A stretch of 64,000 bases of DNA, taken from the NCBI GenBank assembly GCA_041675005.1, contig JBAYUQ010000009.1:1-64000 (forward strand), read 5' to 3'. The translations under genes and the position numbers were made by a program. The DNA is from PGYR01 sp041675005 (lineage in GTDB: Bacteria > Bacteroidota > Ignavibacteria > Kapaibacteriales > UBA2268). Shown piece after piece: positions 53,184 to 62,933 of this stretch (positions within the stretch are counted from its first letter, which is position 1; every line of letters begins with the position of its first letter). The notes beneath the pieces were generated by a model, which worked only from the letters and a program-made list of their open reading frames with translations, searched no databases and was not told where the DNA came from.

Positions 53184-54552
53184 TTATACAAAAAATGAAG
53201 TAAATGTCAAAGGGAATAGGTCTCTCAAAGAGATTGATGATTTAATCATCGCCCCTTTAGATAGAATACCAAATATGAAGTTTTTCATAGCTATTGGATT
53301 TACATCCACTATGCTTTTGATTGGTACAATTGGGATTGCATTATCATTTTATTATGGTACTGGTCTATGGGGTAATAATAACCCTGTAGGTTGGGCTCTG
53401 CCAATTGTTAATTTCGTATTCTGGGTTGGTATCGGTCACGCTGGTACTTTGATTTCAGCAATTTTATTCCTTCTGAGACAAAGATGGAGAAATGGTATTG
53501 CTCGATTTGCAGAAGCCATGACGATATTTGCCGTTATAACGGCCCTGATATTCCCAATTATACATACGGGACGACCTTGGATTGCTGCGGTTTATTTGCT
53601 TCCTTATCCAAATCAACATGATATATGGGTAAACTTTAACTCACCACTACTTTGGGATGTGTTTGCTGTCTCAACATACTTTACGGTATCATTAGTGTTT
53701 TGGTATGTTGGTTTGATACCAGATTTTGCTGTACTTAGAGACAGAGCAACTGGAAAAATTAAGAAAGTAATTTATTCAATATTTAGTTTAGGATGGAGAT
53801 TCTCAAATAGACATTGGCAACATTATGAAATGACTTATTTGATACTTGCTGGTCTTGCAACTCCACTAGTGCTTTCTGTACATACTATTGTATCCTTTGA
53901 CTTTGCTGTGTCTATCCTTCCTGGTTGGCATACAACGATCTTCCCGCCTTATTTTGTAGCGGGTGCGATTTTCTCAGGGTTTGCTATGGTACAGAACTCA
54001 TTGATAGTTATTAGAAAAGTGTTTGATATGGATGATCTGATTCCGATTAAAACTCTTGAGACGATGAACAAGATTATATTACTAACTGGAACTATGGTAG
54101 GTTACGCGTACTCTATGGAGTTCTTCATAGCATGGTACTCTGGTAGTCAACCTGAATACTTTACATTTGTAAATAGAGCTTTTGGACCTTATGCTTGGGC
54201 ATATTGGACTATGTTTAGTTGTAACGTATTTATACCTCAGCTTTTCTGGATTAAGAAAATTAGAACAAGTATTGTACCTATGTTCATAATTGCGATATTC
54301 GTTAACGTTGGTATGTGGTTTGAAAGATTTGTGATTGTTATTACATCACTATCAAGAGACTATTTACCTTCTAGTTGGGCGTACTACAGACCTACAATGA
54401 CTGACTTTGCAATCTTAATAGGAAGTTTCGGTTTGTTCTTTACTTGTGTATTATTATTTACAAGATTTTTACCTTCAATAGCTATTGCTGAAATAAAAGC
54501 AGTATCAGAAGGGGCACAACCATCTCATCATGAAGGTGAAGACCATGAGTAA
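53170..54552 (+). CDS. actC: Alternative complex III membrane subunit ActC (NrfD/PsrC family)
   Basis: This 460-residue integral membrane protein has about ten transmembrane helices and belongs to the NrfD/PsrC family. In ACIII it holds the quinol-binding site and may contribute to energy conservation. Typical segments are GIGHAGTLISAILFLLRQRW, WRFSNRHWQHYEMTYLILAG and RDYLPSSWAYYRPTMTD. It has a GTG start at 53170 that overlaps actB by 14 bases. The charged, His-rich C-terminus (HHEGEDHE) overlaps the next start by 8 bases. Confidence 0.92.
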   Translation: MSTIDYTKNEVNVKGNRSLKEIDDLIIAPLDRIPNMKFFIAIGFTSTMLLIGTIGIALSFYYGTGLWGNNNPVGWALPIVNFVFWVGIGHAGTLISAILFLLRQRWRNGIARFAEAMTIFAVITALIFPIIHTGRPWIAAVYLLPYPNQHDIWVNFNSPLLWDVFAVSTYFTVSLVFWYVGLIPDFAVLRDRATGKIKKVIYSIFSLGWRFSNRHWQHYEMTYLILAGLATPLVLSVHTIVSFDFAVSILPGWHTTIFPPYFVAGAIFSGFAMVQNSLIVIRKVFDMDDLIPIKTLETMNKIILLTGTMVGYAYSMEFFIAWYSGSQPEYFTFVNRAFGPYAWAYWTMFSCNVFIPQLFWIKKIRTSIVPMFIIAIFVNVGMWFERFVIVITSLSRDYLPSSWAYYRPTMTDFAILIGSFGLFFTCVLLFTRFLPSIAIAEIKAVSEGAQPSHHEGEDHE

Positions 54553-55678
54553 ACTATATTCAATAGCAGCGTTATTTAAAACGCCAGACGAGATAATGAG
54601 TGCAGCTGCAAAAGTAGCAGATGCCGGATACGAGAAATATGATGTTAATACACCATATCCCGTACACGGGCTTGATGGAGCTATGAAATTAAAATCCTCT
54701 AAAATGGGTTACTATACAATTGTAATTGGTTTGACTTGTATGTCACTAATGCTATATTTCATGTATTGGGTGTATAATGTTGATTACCCTCAAGTAATTG
54801 GTGGTAAACCATTATTTCCATTACCTGCTTTTGTACCGATTATGTTTGAAATAACTGTTTTGACCGGTGCTGTTCTCACTGTAGCAGTCATGTTAATATT
54901 TTACTTCAAGTTTCCGAATAATGCTCATCCACTACATGATAGTAGTTATATGAAAGCAGTATCGTCAGATAAATTTGGAGTTAATATAGAGGCAGTAGAT
55001 TCAAAATTTGATTTAGAAGGAGTTAAAGCTTTTTTATCTTCTATAGGAGCATATCAAATTGATGAAATCTATTTTGATGAAGAAGAAGTTAATACAAAAC
55101 ACAAAATATTAGATTCAAAATTTGTAATTGGAATGTTTTTAATTGCTGGATTTACATCTATAAGTGTTTATTTACACATGAATAAAGCTTTATATCTACC
55201 ACCATTTGATTGGATGTTAGTACAACATAAGGTAACTGCTCAAGACCATTCTGATTTCTTTAAAAATGGAATTAGTTCTAGAGAACCAGTAAATGGTTCA
55301 GTTGCTAGAGGATTTATGCCTTATTTATATAGTGATGATCCTGATGGTGCATCAGAAAATTTGGTTAACCCTTATATAGCTGATGAAGAAAACATAGCTT
55401 TAGGAAAAAGAAAATATCTTACTTATTGCAGTCCATGTCATGGTGATTTAGCTAAAGGTGATTCTAGACTTCGAGGTCAGTTCCCTAATGGACCTACGCT
55501 TCATTCAGACAAATTATTATCGTGGACAGACGGTAGAATTTATCACGTAATAACTGAAGGACAAAACGTAATGCCTGGTTATAAAAAAACTGTAACAAGA
55601 AAAGAGAGATGGGCGATAGTGAACTATGTTAGAACATTGCAAAGAGCGTTAGACGCAACAGAGGAGGATATGCAATGA
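54545..55678 (+). CDS. actDE: Fused alternative complex III subunits ActD and ActE
   Basis: This 377-residue fusion starts with a DUF3341 (ActD) region (about 1-185), including two transmembrane helices near 57-77 and 95-121. A third helix (about 193-210) leads into an extracytoplasmic monohaem cytochrome c that matches ActE. Its haem motif is C295-x-x-C298-H299, and M343 in NVMPGYKK is the probable axial Met. In most described ACIII operons actD and actE are separate genes. The ATG at 54545 is chosen over 54530 because it gives the common ATGAGTAA overlap with actC. Confidence 0.88.
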   Translation: MSKLYSIAALFKTPDEIMSAAAKVADAGYEKYDVNTPYPVHGLDGAMKLKSSKMGYYTIVIGLTCMSLMLYFMYWVYNVDYPQVIGGKPLFPLPAFVPIMFEITVLTGAVLTVAVMLIFYFKFPNNAHPLHDSSYMKAVSSDKFGVNIEAVDSKFDLEGVKAFLSSIGAYQIDEIYFDEEEVNTKHKILDSKFVIGMFLIAGFTSISVYLHMNKALYLPPFDWMLVQHKVTAQDHSDFFKNGISSREPVNGSVARGFMPYLYSDDPDGASENLVNPYIADEENIALGKRKYLTYCSPCHGDLAKGDSRLRGQFPNGPTLHSDKLLSWTDGRIYHVITEGQNVMPGYKKTVTRKERWAIVNYVRTLQRALDATEEDMQ

Positions 55679-56877
55679 GTAATCACGAAATACAAATAAA
55701 CTATACCAAAAAGGATTTACCTAAAGGTTACCTTAAGTTTGGATTACCTTTGTTGGTAATAGGCATTATTACAGCATTTTTTGCTTACCAATTAGATCCG
55801 ATGAGAGCATCCTTTAATAATATTATATCGTTACTACTAATAGTAAGTGTTGGTATGGGTGCAATATTCTTGGTAGCACTAGAGCATATTGCTGGAGCTG
55901 TATGGAGCGTTCCTTTCAGAAGGATAGCTGAGCAACAAGGGTTTATCTTTTTGGCTACACCATTGTTGGCTTTGCCTATATTATTTAATATGCATGAGAT
56001 ATTTGAATGGGCTCATTTAGACGTCGTTATGAATGATCCAATATTATATCAAAAATCACCATATTTGAATACGGAATTCTTTTATGCACGTTCTATTGGT
56101 ATTTTTCTAATCATGACTTTCTTCTTATTTGTCTATTTAAGAAATTCTATGAGTCAGGATACCACTCAAAGTCAAAAAACAACCAAAATAAATGCGTTAA
56201 TTTCAGCTCCTTTCATGGCAATTTTTGCTATCAGTATTACGATGGTTGCTATAGATTATGCAATGAGTTTGGAACCACATTGGTTCTCAACTATATTTGG
56301 TGTTTACTATTTTTCTGGTACTTTTGCTACAGCAATGGCTGTTCTAACTTTAATTACATTGAACTTAAAAGAAAATGGTAACCTATTAAAAGAAATTAAT
56401 AGAAATCATTACTATAGTATGGGTGGATTGATGTTTGCATTCACAGCATTTTGGATGTACATGGCTTTCTCCCAATATATGCTAATATGGTATGCTAATA
56501 TCCCTGAAGAAACATTTTGGTTCTTACCAAGAATGAAAAATGGTTGGGAATATTTGTCAATTGGATTAGTTTTCATTAAATTTATTATTCCGTTTGGCTT
56601 ATTATTAAATCGAAATTCTAAGATGGATCCAAGTAGATTGAAACTAGCTTCATTTTGGATAATTGGTGCACATATTTATGATATGTATTGGTTAGTAATG
56701 CCTACTTATAATAGAATGAGTGGAACTGAAGGTCCAGTTTTTGGTTGGATAGAATTAGGGTTTATTTCTCTATCAGTAGGTATAATATTAGTATTTTATT
56801 ACTTAGCAGCAAATAAGAAAAATCATATCCCTATTGGTGATCCTAAGTTGAAAAGAGCTTTAGATTTTCAAATATAA
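55675..56877 (+). CDS. actF: Alternative complex III membrane subunit ActF
   Basis: This 400-residue second NrfD/PsrC-like polytopic subunit, paralogous to ActC, has about ten helices. Typical ACIII ActF segments are visible: LEHIAGAVWSVPFRRI, DYAMSLEPHWFSTIFGVYYF, and WYANIPEETFWFLPRM. It overlaps actDE by 4 bases (ATGA), indicating coupled translation. With ActC it forms the membrane core of the quinol:cytochrome c oxidoreductase. Confidence 0.92.
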   Translation: MSNHEIQINYTKKDLPKGYLKFGLPLLVIGIITAFFAYQLDPMRASFNNIISLLLIVSVGMGAIFLVALEHIAGAVWSVPFRRIAEQQGFIFLATPLLALPILFNMHEIFEWAHLDVVMNDPILYQKSPYLNTEFFYARSIGIFLIMTFFLFVYLRNSMSQDTTQSQKTTKINALISAPFMAIFAISITMVAIDYAMSLEPHWFSTIFGVYYFSGTFATAMAVLTLITLNLKENGNLLKEINRNHYYSMGGLMFAFTAFWMYMAFSQYMLIWYANIPEETFWFLPRMKNGWEYLSIGLVFIKFIIPFGLLLNRNSKMDPSRLKLASFWIIGAHIYDMYWLVMPTYNRMSGTEGPVFGWIELGFISLSVGIILVFYYLAANKKNHIPIGDPKLKRALDFQI

Positions 56878-56897
56878 TTAAATTTATAGAGTAAGTA

Positions 56898-57821
56898 ATG
56901 TCAGATAATAAAAAATATCAAACAGAAGTTGACTTCAAACAAATATTTTCTACACCATCTAGATGGATGGGGCTAGTTTATTTTGTAGTTCTAGTTGCTA
57001 TAATAGTAGCAGGTAAGTATTATGTACAGCATCAAGATTATATCTCTGATAATGACACAAAGTTTATCAACTCTATAAATGTAGAAAGACACGATAATGT
57101 AGTCGAACAAAAAGGTCAACTGCAAGCGGGTATCGATGTTGCTGAATTAGGTAATAATCCTACTCCAGAATTGATTGCAAATGGTAAAGAATTATTCCAA
57201 GCCAACTGCGTATCTTGCCATGGAGAAAATGGCAAAGGCGATGGACCAGCTGGTGGTGGTCTTAATCCTCCTCCGAGAAATTTTCATGCGGAAGAAGGTT
57301 GGACAAACGGACGTAATTTTGCTGATATGTACAAAACATTAGAAGAAGGTATTGTTGCTAATGGTATGAACTCGTACAATCAATTGACTGTAAAAGAAAG
57401 ATTCGGTATCATACAATACATAAGAACTTTTGCAAGTTTCCCCGATGTAAGCGAAGATGAATTATCAAATTTGGATTTAACTTACTCTTTAGCAGACGGT
57501 AGAACAACTAAAAATCAGATTTCTTTAGAAAAAGCAACAAAATTGGTTGCTAAAGATAAGACAACAAACTTTAAAATTGTAAAAACAAATTTCAATCAAT
57601 CAAGTGATGTTTCAATAGTAACTAATAACACATTAGATGTTGACAGAGCATTATACTCTCTTAACGGAACAACGGATTGGAAATCTGATATGAGCAAATT
57701 TAAAAAGTTAATATTAAGTGATTTACCACAAAATGGTTTTAATACTAAAGTGGTAAGCTTAACAGACGAAGAGTGGATACAATTACACTCAAAATTGGTT
57801 GGTTTATACTCAGTTAACTAA
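56898..57821 (+). CDS. Membrane-anchored monohaem cytochrome c
   Basis: This 307-residue protein has one N-terminal helix (about 24-43) and one class I cytochrome c domain with C104-x-x-C107-H108 (CVSCHGENGKGDGPAGGG). M157 (ANGMNSY) is a plausible axial Met. About 115 residues after the haem domain (190-307) have no recognised motif. It lies 20 bases after actF and 9 bases before the SCO gene, so it is placed to carry electrons between ACIII and the oxidase. That role is inferred from position. Confidence 0.82.
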   Translation: MSDNKKYQTEVDFKQIFSTPSRWMGLVYFVVLVAIIVAGKYYVQHQDYISDNDTKFINSINVERHDNVVEQKGQLQAGIDVAELGNNPTPELIANGKELFQANCVSCHGENGKGDGPAGGGLNPPPRNFHAEEGWTNGRNFADMYKTLEEGIVANGMNSYNQLTVKERFGIIQYIRTFASFPDVSEDELSNLDLTYSLADGRTTKNQISLEKATKLVAKDKTTNFKIVKTNFNQSSDVSIVTNNTLDVDRALYSLNGTTDWKSDMSKFKKLILSDLPQNGFNTKVVSLTDEEWIQLHSKLVGLYSVN

Positions 57822-57830
57822 CGTATTGAA

Positions 57831-58619
57831 ATGTTTATTAAAAGATTAGTTCTTTGTTTATTAGTACCTACACTAATGTTTGCACAGAAAGAGGCAAACG
57901 AAAAAGTAGGCGTTGAAGAAAAGCTTGGTGAATACATTCCTAAGGATGCTATATTCACAAATTCGGATGGGGTAGTGGTAAATCTATTCGATCAATTAGA
58001 TGGTAAACCGGCAGTTATATCTATGGTTTATTTTAATTGTCCCGGAATATGTAGCCCCTTATTAGAAGGGTTTGCAGAAGTAATTGAATCTACAGATTTG
58101 ATACCAGGTCAAGATTATAACGCTTTTTCTATTAGTTTTGACCATAATGAAGATTCTAAAATATCTTCAAAATGGAAAAAGAATTATCTAGCTGGATTAC
58201 AAAGAAAGATTGATCCAAATGGCTGGAAGTTCATGACAGGAGATAGTGTTCAAATTAGAAAGTTGACAAAAGCTATTGGCTTTAATTTTTCAAAAGAAGG
58301 TGAAAAAGATTATCTTCATAGTGCAATATTAGTAGTATTATCACCAGAAGGTAAGATAACAAGATATCACAATGGAACAGAATTTTTACCTTTCAATTTT
58401 AAAATGTCAATTATAGAAGCAAGTAAAGGGTTAGCACAGCCAACGATAAATAATTTTTTAGAACTGTGCTTTAAATATGATCCGAAAGGAAAATCTTATG
58501 TATTGAATTTACTCCCAATAGTTGGGGGTACGATGATACTGACGTTACTTATATTTATTGGGTATCTAATGATTTCTTCCAAAAAAGCAAAAAATAAAAT
58601 GGAGACAGTTGTAAAATGA
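57831..58619 (+). CDS. SCO1/SenC-type copper chaperone
   Basis: This 262-residue periplasmic thioredoxin-fold protein delivers copper to the CuA site of cytochrome oxidase. It has an N-terminal signal (about 1-18) and the copper ligands C70 and C74 (NCPGICSP) with H163 (DYLHSAIL). A C-terminal helix (about 227-247) anchors it, an arrangement seen in SCO proteins of ACIII operons. It overlaps the cox subunit I gene by 4 bases, which fits a direct link to oxidase assembly. Confidence 0.9.
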   Translation: MFIKRLVLCLLVPTLMFAQKEANEKVGVEEKLGEYIPKDAIFTNSDGVVVNLFDQLDGKPAVISMVYFNCPGICSPLLEGFAEVIESTDLIPGQDYNAFSISFDHNEDSKISSKWKKNYLAGLQRKIDPNGWKFMTGDSVQIRKLTKAIGFNFSKEGEKDYLHSAILVVLSPEGKITRYHNGTEFLPFNFKMSIIEASKGLAQPTINNFLELCFKYDPKGKSYVLNLLPIVGGTMILTLLIFIGYLMISSKKAKNKMETVVK

Positions 58620-60298
58620 GCATGAATACTACAACTAATAAAAATTATACGAATTTCTTTCAAATTAAGACTAAACATAAAGGTTTGCTAGCTTGGTTAT
58701 TGACAACGGACCATAAGCGAATCGGTATCATGTATTTAGTTTCAATTCTTTCCTTTTTCTTATTAGGCTTAACGGCTGCCTTTATGATGAGATTAGAGAT
58801 GTTAACTCCTGGGCAAACAATATCATTTATTGATGCACAGACATACAACTCATTCTTTACCTTGCATGGTATGATAATGGTATTCTTATTTATCATTCCA
58901 GGTATTCCAGCTGTATTTGGTAATTTCTTTTTACCTCTACAGATTGGAGCAGATGATGTTGCATTTCCAAGAATTAATCTCTTGTCATATTATTTATACT
59001 TAGCTGGTGCTTTTTTAGCACTATATGCAATAATATTTCAAACACATATTGACACTGGATGGACATTTTATGTCCCTTATAGTTTGAGGACCGGAACCGA
59101 TGTTACTTTACCATTAATAGCTGCTTTTATACTTGGATTTTCATCGATTGTAACTGGATTGAATTTCATAACAACAATACATAGAATGCGAATAAAAGGA
59201 ATGACAATGTTCCAAATGCCATTGTTTTCATGGTCACTTTATTCTACTGCTTGGATTCAAGTATTAGCAACTCCTATTATTGGTATTACAATTGTACTTG
59301 TATTATTGGAAAGAACTTATAAATTTGGAATATTTGATCCTACTATGGGTGGGGATCCGGTTTTATATCAGCATTTATTTTGGATATATTCACACCCTGC
59401 AGTTTATATAATGGCTATTCCTGCTTTTGGAGTAATCTCTGATGTAGTAGCTACATTCTCTAGAAAGTCAATCTTTGGTTACAAAGTTATGGCATACTCA
59501 ACTATGTCAATTGCTTTTATAGGATATTTAGTTTGGGCTCACCACATGTTTACAAGTGGTATGAGTGATACTGCTAGAACTGTATTCTCGTTTTTAACAT
59601 TCTTTGTTGCTATACCTACTGGTGTAAAAGTATTTAATTGGGTTGCAACATTATGGAGAGGAACTATTGTAATGTCTTCACCAATGTTAATGGCACTAAG
59701 TGCAATCTTCTTATTCTCAATAGGTGGTTTGACTGGATTACATTTAGGCTCAATTTCAACTGATGTTCACTTACACGATACTTACTTTGTTATAGCTCAC
59801 TTTCACTATGTGATCATTGGAGGTATTCTCTCAATGTTTATAGCTGCTATGCATTTTTGGTTCCCTAAAATGTTTGGAAGAATGCACAATGAAAAAGTGG
59901 CTAAAGTTGGTGTAGTTATGTATTTCATAGGAGCTAATGTACTGTATTTCCCAATGTTTATTATGGGATATATGGGAATGCCTAGAAGATATTTTGATTA
60001 TTTACCTGAATTTCAAATTTATCATGTAGTATCAACAGTTGGTTCTTGGATATTAATAACTGCTATCTTACTTATGTTTACTAATTTATTAATTGCAATA
60101 TTTAAAGGTAAACCAGCCGGTTCAAATCCGTGGGGTGCTAAGACTTTAGAATGGACTATGCCATCACCACCACCACTATTGAACTTTATAGATACACCTG
60201 TACCAAGTAAAGATCCGTATGATTACAGTGATCATGATGAAAGAATATTCAGAGACTTAAAGAATAAAGAAAACATTATTAATCAGGAGAATAGCTAA
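58616..60298 (+). CDS. ctaD: Cytochrome c oxidase subunit I, A2-type
   Basis: This 560-residue haem-copper oxidase core has about twelve helices. Ligands are visible in order: H84 (TLHGMIM) and H397 for haem a; H260 and Y264 (YSHPAVYIM), and HH at 309-310 (VWAHHMFT), for CuB; H395 (HFHYVI) for haem a3. YSHP replaces the Glu of GHPEV, which places it in the A2 (caa3-like) subfamily. No subunit III is fused to the C-terminus. It follows SCO with a 4-base overlap and precedes subunit III. Confidence 0.96.
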   Translation: MSMNTTTNKNYTNFFQIKTKHKGLLAWLLTTDHKRIGIMYLVSILSFFLLGLTAAFMMRLEMLTPGQTISFIDAQTYNSFFTLHGMIMVFLFIIPGIPAVFGNFFLPLQIGADDVAFPRINLLSYYLYLAGAFLALYAIIFQTHIDTGWTFYVPYSLRTGTDVTLPLIAAFILGFSSIVTGLNFITTIHRMRIKGMTMFQMPLFSWSLYSTAWIQVLATPIIGITIVLVLLERTYKFGIFDPTMGGDPVLYQHLFWIYSHPAVYIMAIPAFGVISDVVATFSRKSIFGYKVMAYSTMSIAFIGYLVWAHHMFTSGMSDTARTVFSFLTFFVAIPTGVKVFNWVATLWRGTIVMSSPMLMALSAIFLFSIGGLTGLHLGSISTDVHLHDTYFVIAHFHYVIIGGILSMFIAAMHFWFPKMFGRMHNEKVAKVGVVMYFIGANVLYFPMFIMGYMGMPRRYFDYLPEFQIYHVVSTVGSWILITAILLMFTNLLIAIFKGKPAGSNPWGAKTLEWTMPSPPPLLNFIDTPVPSKDPYDYSDHDERIFRDLKNKENIINQENS

Positions 60299-60299
60299 A

Positions 60300-60980
60300 T
60301 TGAGTACTACATCTGTTGATGCTCACGGGCATTCAAATAATCATGCCGGACACGGTTATGGTGACAACAATCAATTATACGTCCATTTCCATAGAGATGA
60401 TTACGGTTCCAAATTTGGAATGTGGTTATTCCTCTTTACAGAAGTGCTACTATTTGGTGGGTTATTTATCTTGTATTATGGATATAGAATTGCTTATCCT
60501 CATGACTATCATAATGCGGCAATGGAGCTTAATATTGTTATGGGAGCTGTTAATACACTTGTATTATTGACAAGTTCATTAACTATGGTACTCTCTATTG
60601 TTGCTCTTCGTAGAGAAAGTATTAAAACATCATTGTTTTATTTAGTCATTACTTTTGGTTTTGGAGCTACTTTCTGTGTGAATAAATACTTTGAATGGTC
60701 TGCAAAGATACACCATGGTATTTTTCCAGGTTCTATGGAGCTAAAAGAAACAAGACCAGCTGGTGAAGTTGTATTCTTTGGATTATATTATTTGATGACA
60801 GGTTTACATACTTTCCACGTTATAGTTGGTATGGTAATTATGGTGTTTTGTTTTATATTTATAAAAACTGGAACAATTAATCCAAAAAAATATATAGTTT
60901 TGGAAAACGCGGGATTATATTGGCACTTAGTCGATTTGATTTGGATTTTCTTATTTCCATTGTTCTATCTATTACATTAA
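60300..60980 (+). CDS. ctaE: Cytochrome c oxidase subunit III
   Basis: This 226-residue integral membrane subunit has a His-rich soluble N-terminus (VDAHGHSNNHAGHG) followed by five helices. Segments typical of subunit III are FGMWLFLFTEVLLFGGLF, LMTGLHTFHVIVGM and GLYWHLVDLIWIFLFPLFYL. It starts with TTG at 60300, one base after the subunit I stop, with AGGAGA at 60285-60290 as ribosome-binding site. Confidence 0.94.
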   Translation: MSTTSVDAHGHSNNHAGHGYGDNNQLYVHFHRDDYGSKFGMWLFLFTEVLLFGGLFILYYGYRIAYPHDYHNAAMELNIVMGAVNTLVLLTSSLTMVLSIVALRRESIKTSLFYLVITFGFGATFCVNKYFEWSAKIHHGIFPGSMELKETRPAGEVVFFGLYYLMTGLHTFHVIVGMVIMVFCFIFIKTGTINPKKYIVLENAGLYWHLVDLIWIFLFPLFYLLH

Positions 60981-60991
60981 AAGGTTAAAAA

Positions 60992-61309
60992 ATGAGCGGA
61001 CATAACGAAAATACAAGCGTTGATAAACATGAACACGTTCCAAGTTACGGGAAAAACGTAATGATATGGCTTGCTCTAGTAGCACTTACTGCTTTGACAG
61101 TCACTGTAGCAAGTGTTAATTTAGGGAATTATACGTTTTTTGTTGCAATGCTTATAGCATCAATTAAGGCGATGCTTGTAATTAATATATTTATGCATAT
61201 AAAATATGACGATATACTTATGAAAAGTATATTAATAGCCTGCGGGTTAGTTTTTGCCGTCATAATTATAATGTATTCATTTGATTTATTCAATACATAT
61301 ACTGGATAG
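60992..61309 (+). CDS. ctaF: Cytochrome c oxidase subunit IV (caa3 type)
   Basis: This 105-residue small membrane subunit has three helices. The N-terminus is polar and His-rich, and the core (WLALVALTALTVTVASVNLG, then VINIFMHIKYD) matches the bacterial COX4/CtaF family. It stabilises the oxidase core in related enzymes. It lies between subunits III and II, 11 and 3 bases away. Confidence 0.88.
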   Translation: MSGHNENTSVDKHEHVPSYGKNVMIWLALVALTALTVTVASVNLGNYTFFVAMLIASIKAMLVINIFMHIKYDDILMKSILIACGLVFAVIIIMYSFDLFNTYTG

Positions 61310-61312
61310 AAA

Positions 61313-62002
61313 ATGTTTGAACAAACTTCTAGATACTCAGGTACAGTTGATAGTGCTATGCTCTATATAACTGTAATATCGGTACTTATGCTACTACTTG
61401 TTACAGTAGCAATGATTTATTTTGTAATTAGATATCGGGCAAGTAAAAACCCTATACCAACTCCATATCATGGTAATACGGCTATAGAAGTTACTTGGAT
61501 TGTAATACCTACTATTTTAGTAATGTCTATGTTCTATTATGGATATAAAGACTTTGCAGATTTGAGAAATACAAAAGAATTTGATGAAGAAATCTCTGTT
61601 ACTGCAAAGATGTGGGATTGGGATTTTAAATACGAGAATGGTACAGTGACCGATACACTTTACGTACCTGTCGGTAAGACCCTTAAGTTTAATATTACAT
61701 CAATAGACGTATTACACAGTTTCTACATCCCAGCATTCAGAATAAAGCAAGATGCCGTCCCAGGAAGAAATGAGTTTGTAGTTATTACTCCTGAAAAGAC
61801 TGGTGTCTATGATATCGCTTGTGCCGAATATTGTGGTGTAAATCACTGGAATATGTACAAGAAATTTGTTGTTATGGAACAAGACGATTATTACGCTTGG
61901 ATTGAATCTCAGGGTAGTAACAATAAAGAAGAAGTTAACACTACTGAAGAAAAATCTACTGAATCTGAATCTAATGAGATGTCAGAGAATAGTAATAAAT
62001 AA
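61313..62002 (+). CDS. ctaC: Cytochrome c oxidase subunit II
   Basis: This 229-residue subunit has two N-terminal helices (about 16-38 and 58-76) and a periplasmic cupredoxin domain. CuA ligands are all present: H135 (VLHSFYIP), C170, E172, C174, H178 and M181 (CAEYCGVNHWNM). There is no C-terminal cytochrome c domain, unlike many caa3 subunits II, so electrons must come from a separate cytochrome. The last 40 residues are acidic and Ser/Glu/Asn-rich. The gene comes after I, III and IV rather than before them. Confidence 0.95.
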   Translation: MFEQTSRYSGTVDSAMLYITVISVLMLLLVTVAMIYFVIRYRASKNPIPTPYHGNTAIEVTWIVIPTILVMSMFYYGYKDFADLRNTKEFDEEISVTAKMWDWDFKYENGTVTDTLYVPVGKTLKFNITSIDVLHSFYIPAFRIKQDAVPGRNEFVVITPEKTGVYDIACAEYCGVNHWNMYKKFVVMEQDDYYAWIESQGSNNKEEVNTTEEKSTESESNEMSENSNK

Positions 62003-62034
62003 TTTGATTCCATCCGAATAAGATAGGGATTAGA

Positions 62035-62919
62035 ATGAATAGTTCTGTGAAAATAGAAGATACAAGTATAATCAAAGATTTATTTGATTTAGGTAAATAT
62101 AGAATTTCATTCTCTGTTGCTATTACGGCATTAGTTGGTTATCTACTATATGAAGTTAAATTCGATCTCAATTTAGCTCTTACTTTCTTTGGGACTATGT
62201 TAATGTCTATGGGGTCTGCCTCATTTAATCATTGGCAAGAACGAAAAATAGACCCAATGATGGAAAGAACTAAAAGAAGACCTATGGCTTCTGGTAGATT
62301 GGATTCTAGTAAAGGGTTTGCGATTTCTAGTATATTATCTTTGCTGGGTATGCTGTTGCTATTAGGAACTGGTGAAATTGGTGCCATGTTAGTTGGATTA
62401 GTAACTTTACTAATATATAACTTAGTATATACACCAATGAAAAGAGTTTCGAACTTAGCGGTATTACCTGGAGCTATTGTAGGTGGATTACCACCACTTA
62501 TAGGTTGGATAGCAGCTGGGGGAGCTTATGATGCTACTTCAATTTGGGCTTTAGCATTCTTTCTTTTCTTATGGCAAATGCCACATTTTTGGCTATTGTT
62601 ACTACTGTTTGATGAACAGTATGAGAAAGCTGGCTTTGTGATGCTTAATAGGTTATTAAACAATGCACAGATTGGAAGAGTTACTTTTGTTTGGATAGTT
62701 TCTTTAGCGTCAATAGCTCTTATTATACCCTTTTATGGTGTAATAGATAATAGATTTACTCAAATACTTTTTTTTATAGCAGAATTGACATTAGTTTATA
62801 ATGCTAGGTATCTTCTTGAAAGAGAATTGGAAAGAAAACGAATCAGAAAGACTTTTATGTTTATCAACATATATGTGCTATTGATTCTAATTTTAATAAT
62901 AATTGATAAAATAATTTAG
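62035..62919 (+). CDS. ctaB: Haem O synthase (protohaem IX farnesyltransferase)
   Basis: This 294-residue UbiA-family membrane enzyme adds a farnesyl group to haem B, the first step to the haem A used by this oxidase. About nine helices are predicted. The first prenyl-binding motif is FNHWQERKIDPMMERTKRRP (65-84), and YTPMKRVSNLAVLPGAIVGG follows in the middle. It lies 32 bases after cox subunit II, in the same operon. A haem A synthase gene (ctaA) is not seen in the window. Confidence 0.93.
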   Translation: MNSSVKIEDTSIIKDLFDLGKYRISFSVAITALVGYLLYEVKFDLNLALTFFGTMLMSMGSASFNHWQERKIDPMMERTKRRPMASGRLDSSKGFAISSILSLLGMLLLLGTGEIGAMLVGLVTLLIYNLVYTPMKRVSNLAVLPGAIVGGLPPLIGWIAAGGAYDATSIWALAFFLFLWQMPHFWLLLLLFDEQYEKAGFVMLNRLLNNAQIGRVTFVWIVSLASIALIIPFYGVIDNRFTQILFFIAELTLVYNARYLLERELERKRIRKTFMFINIYVLLILILIIIDKII

Positions 62920-62933
62920 AAAAAGGCAAAGTA

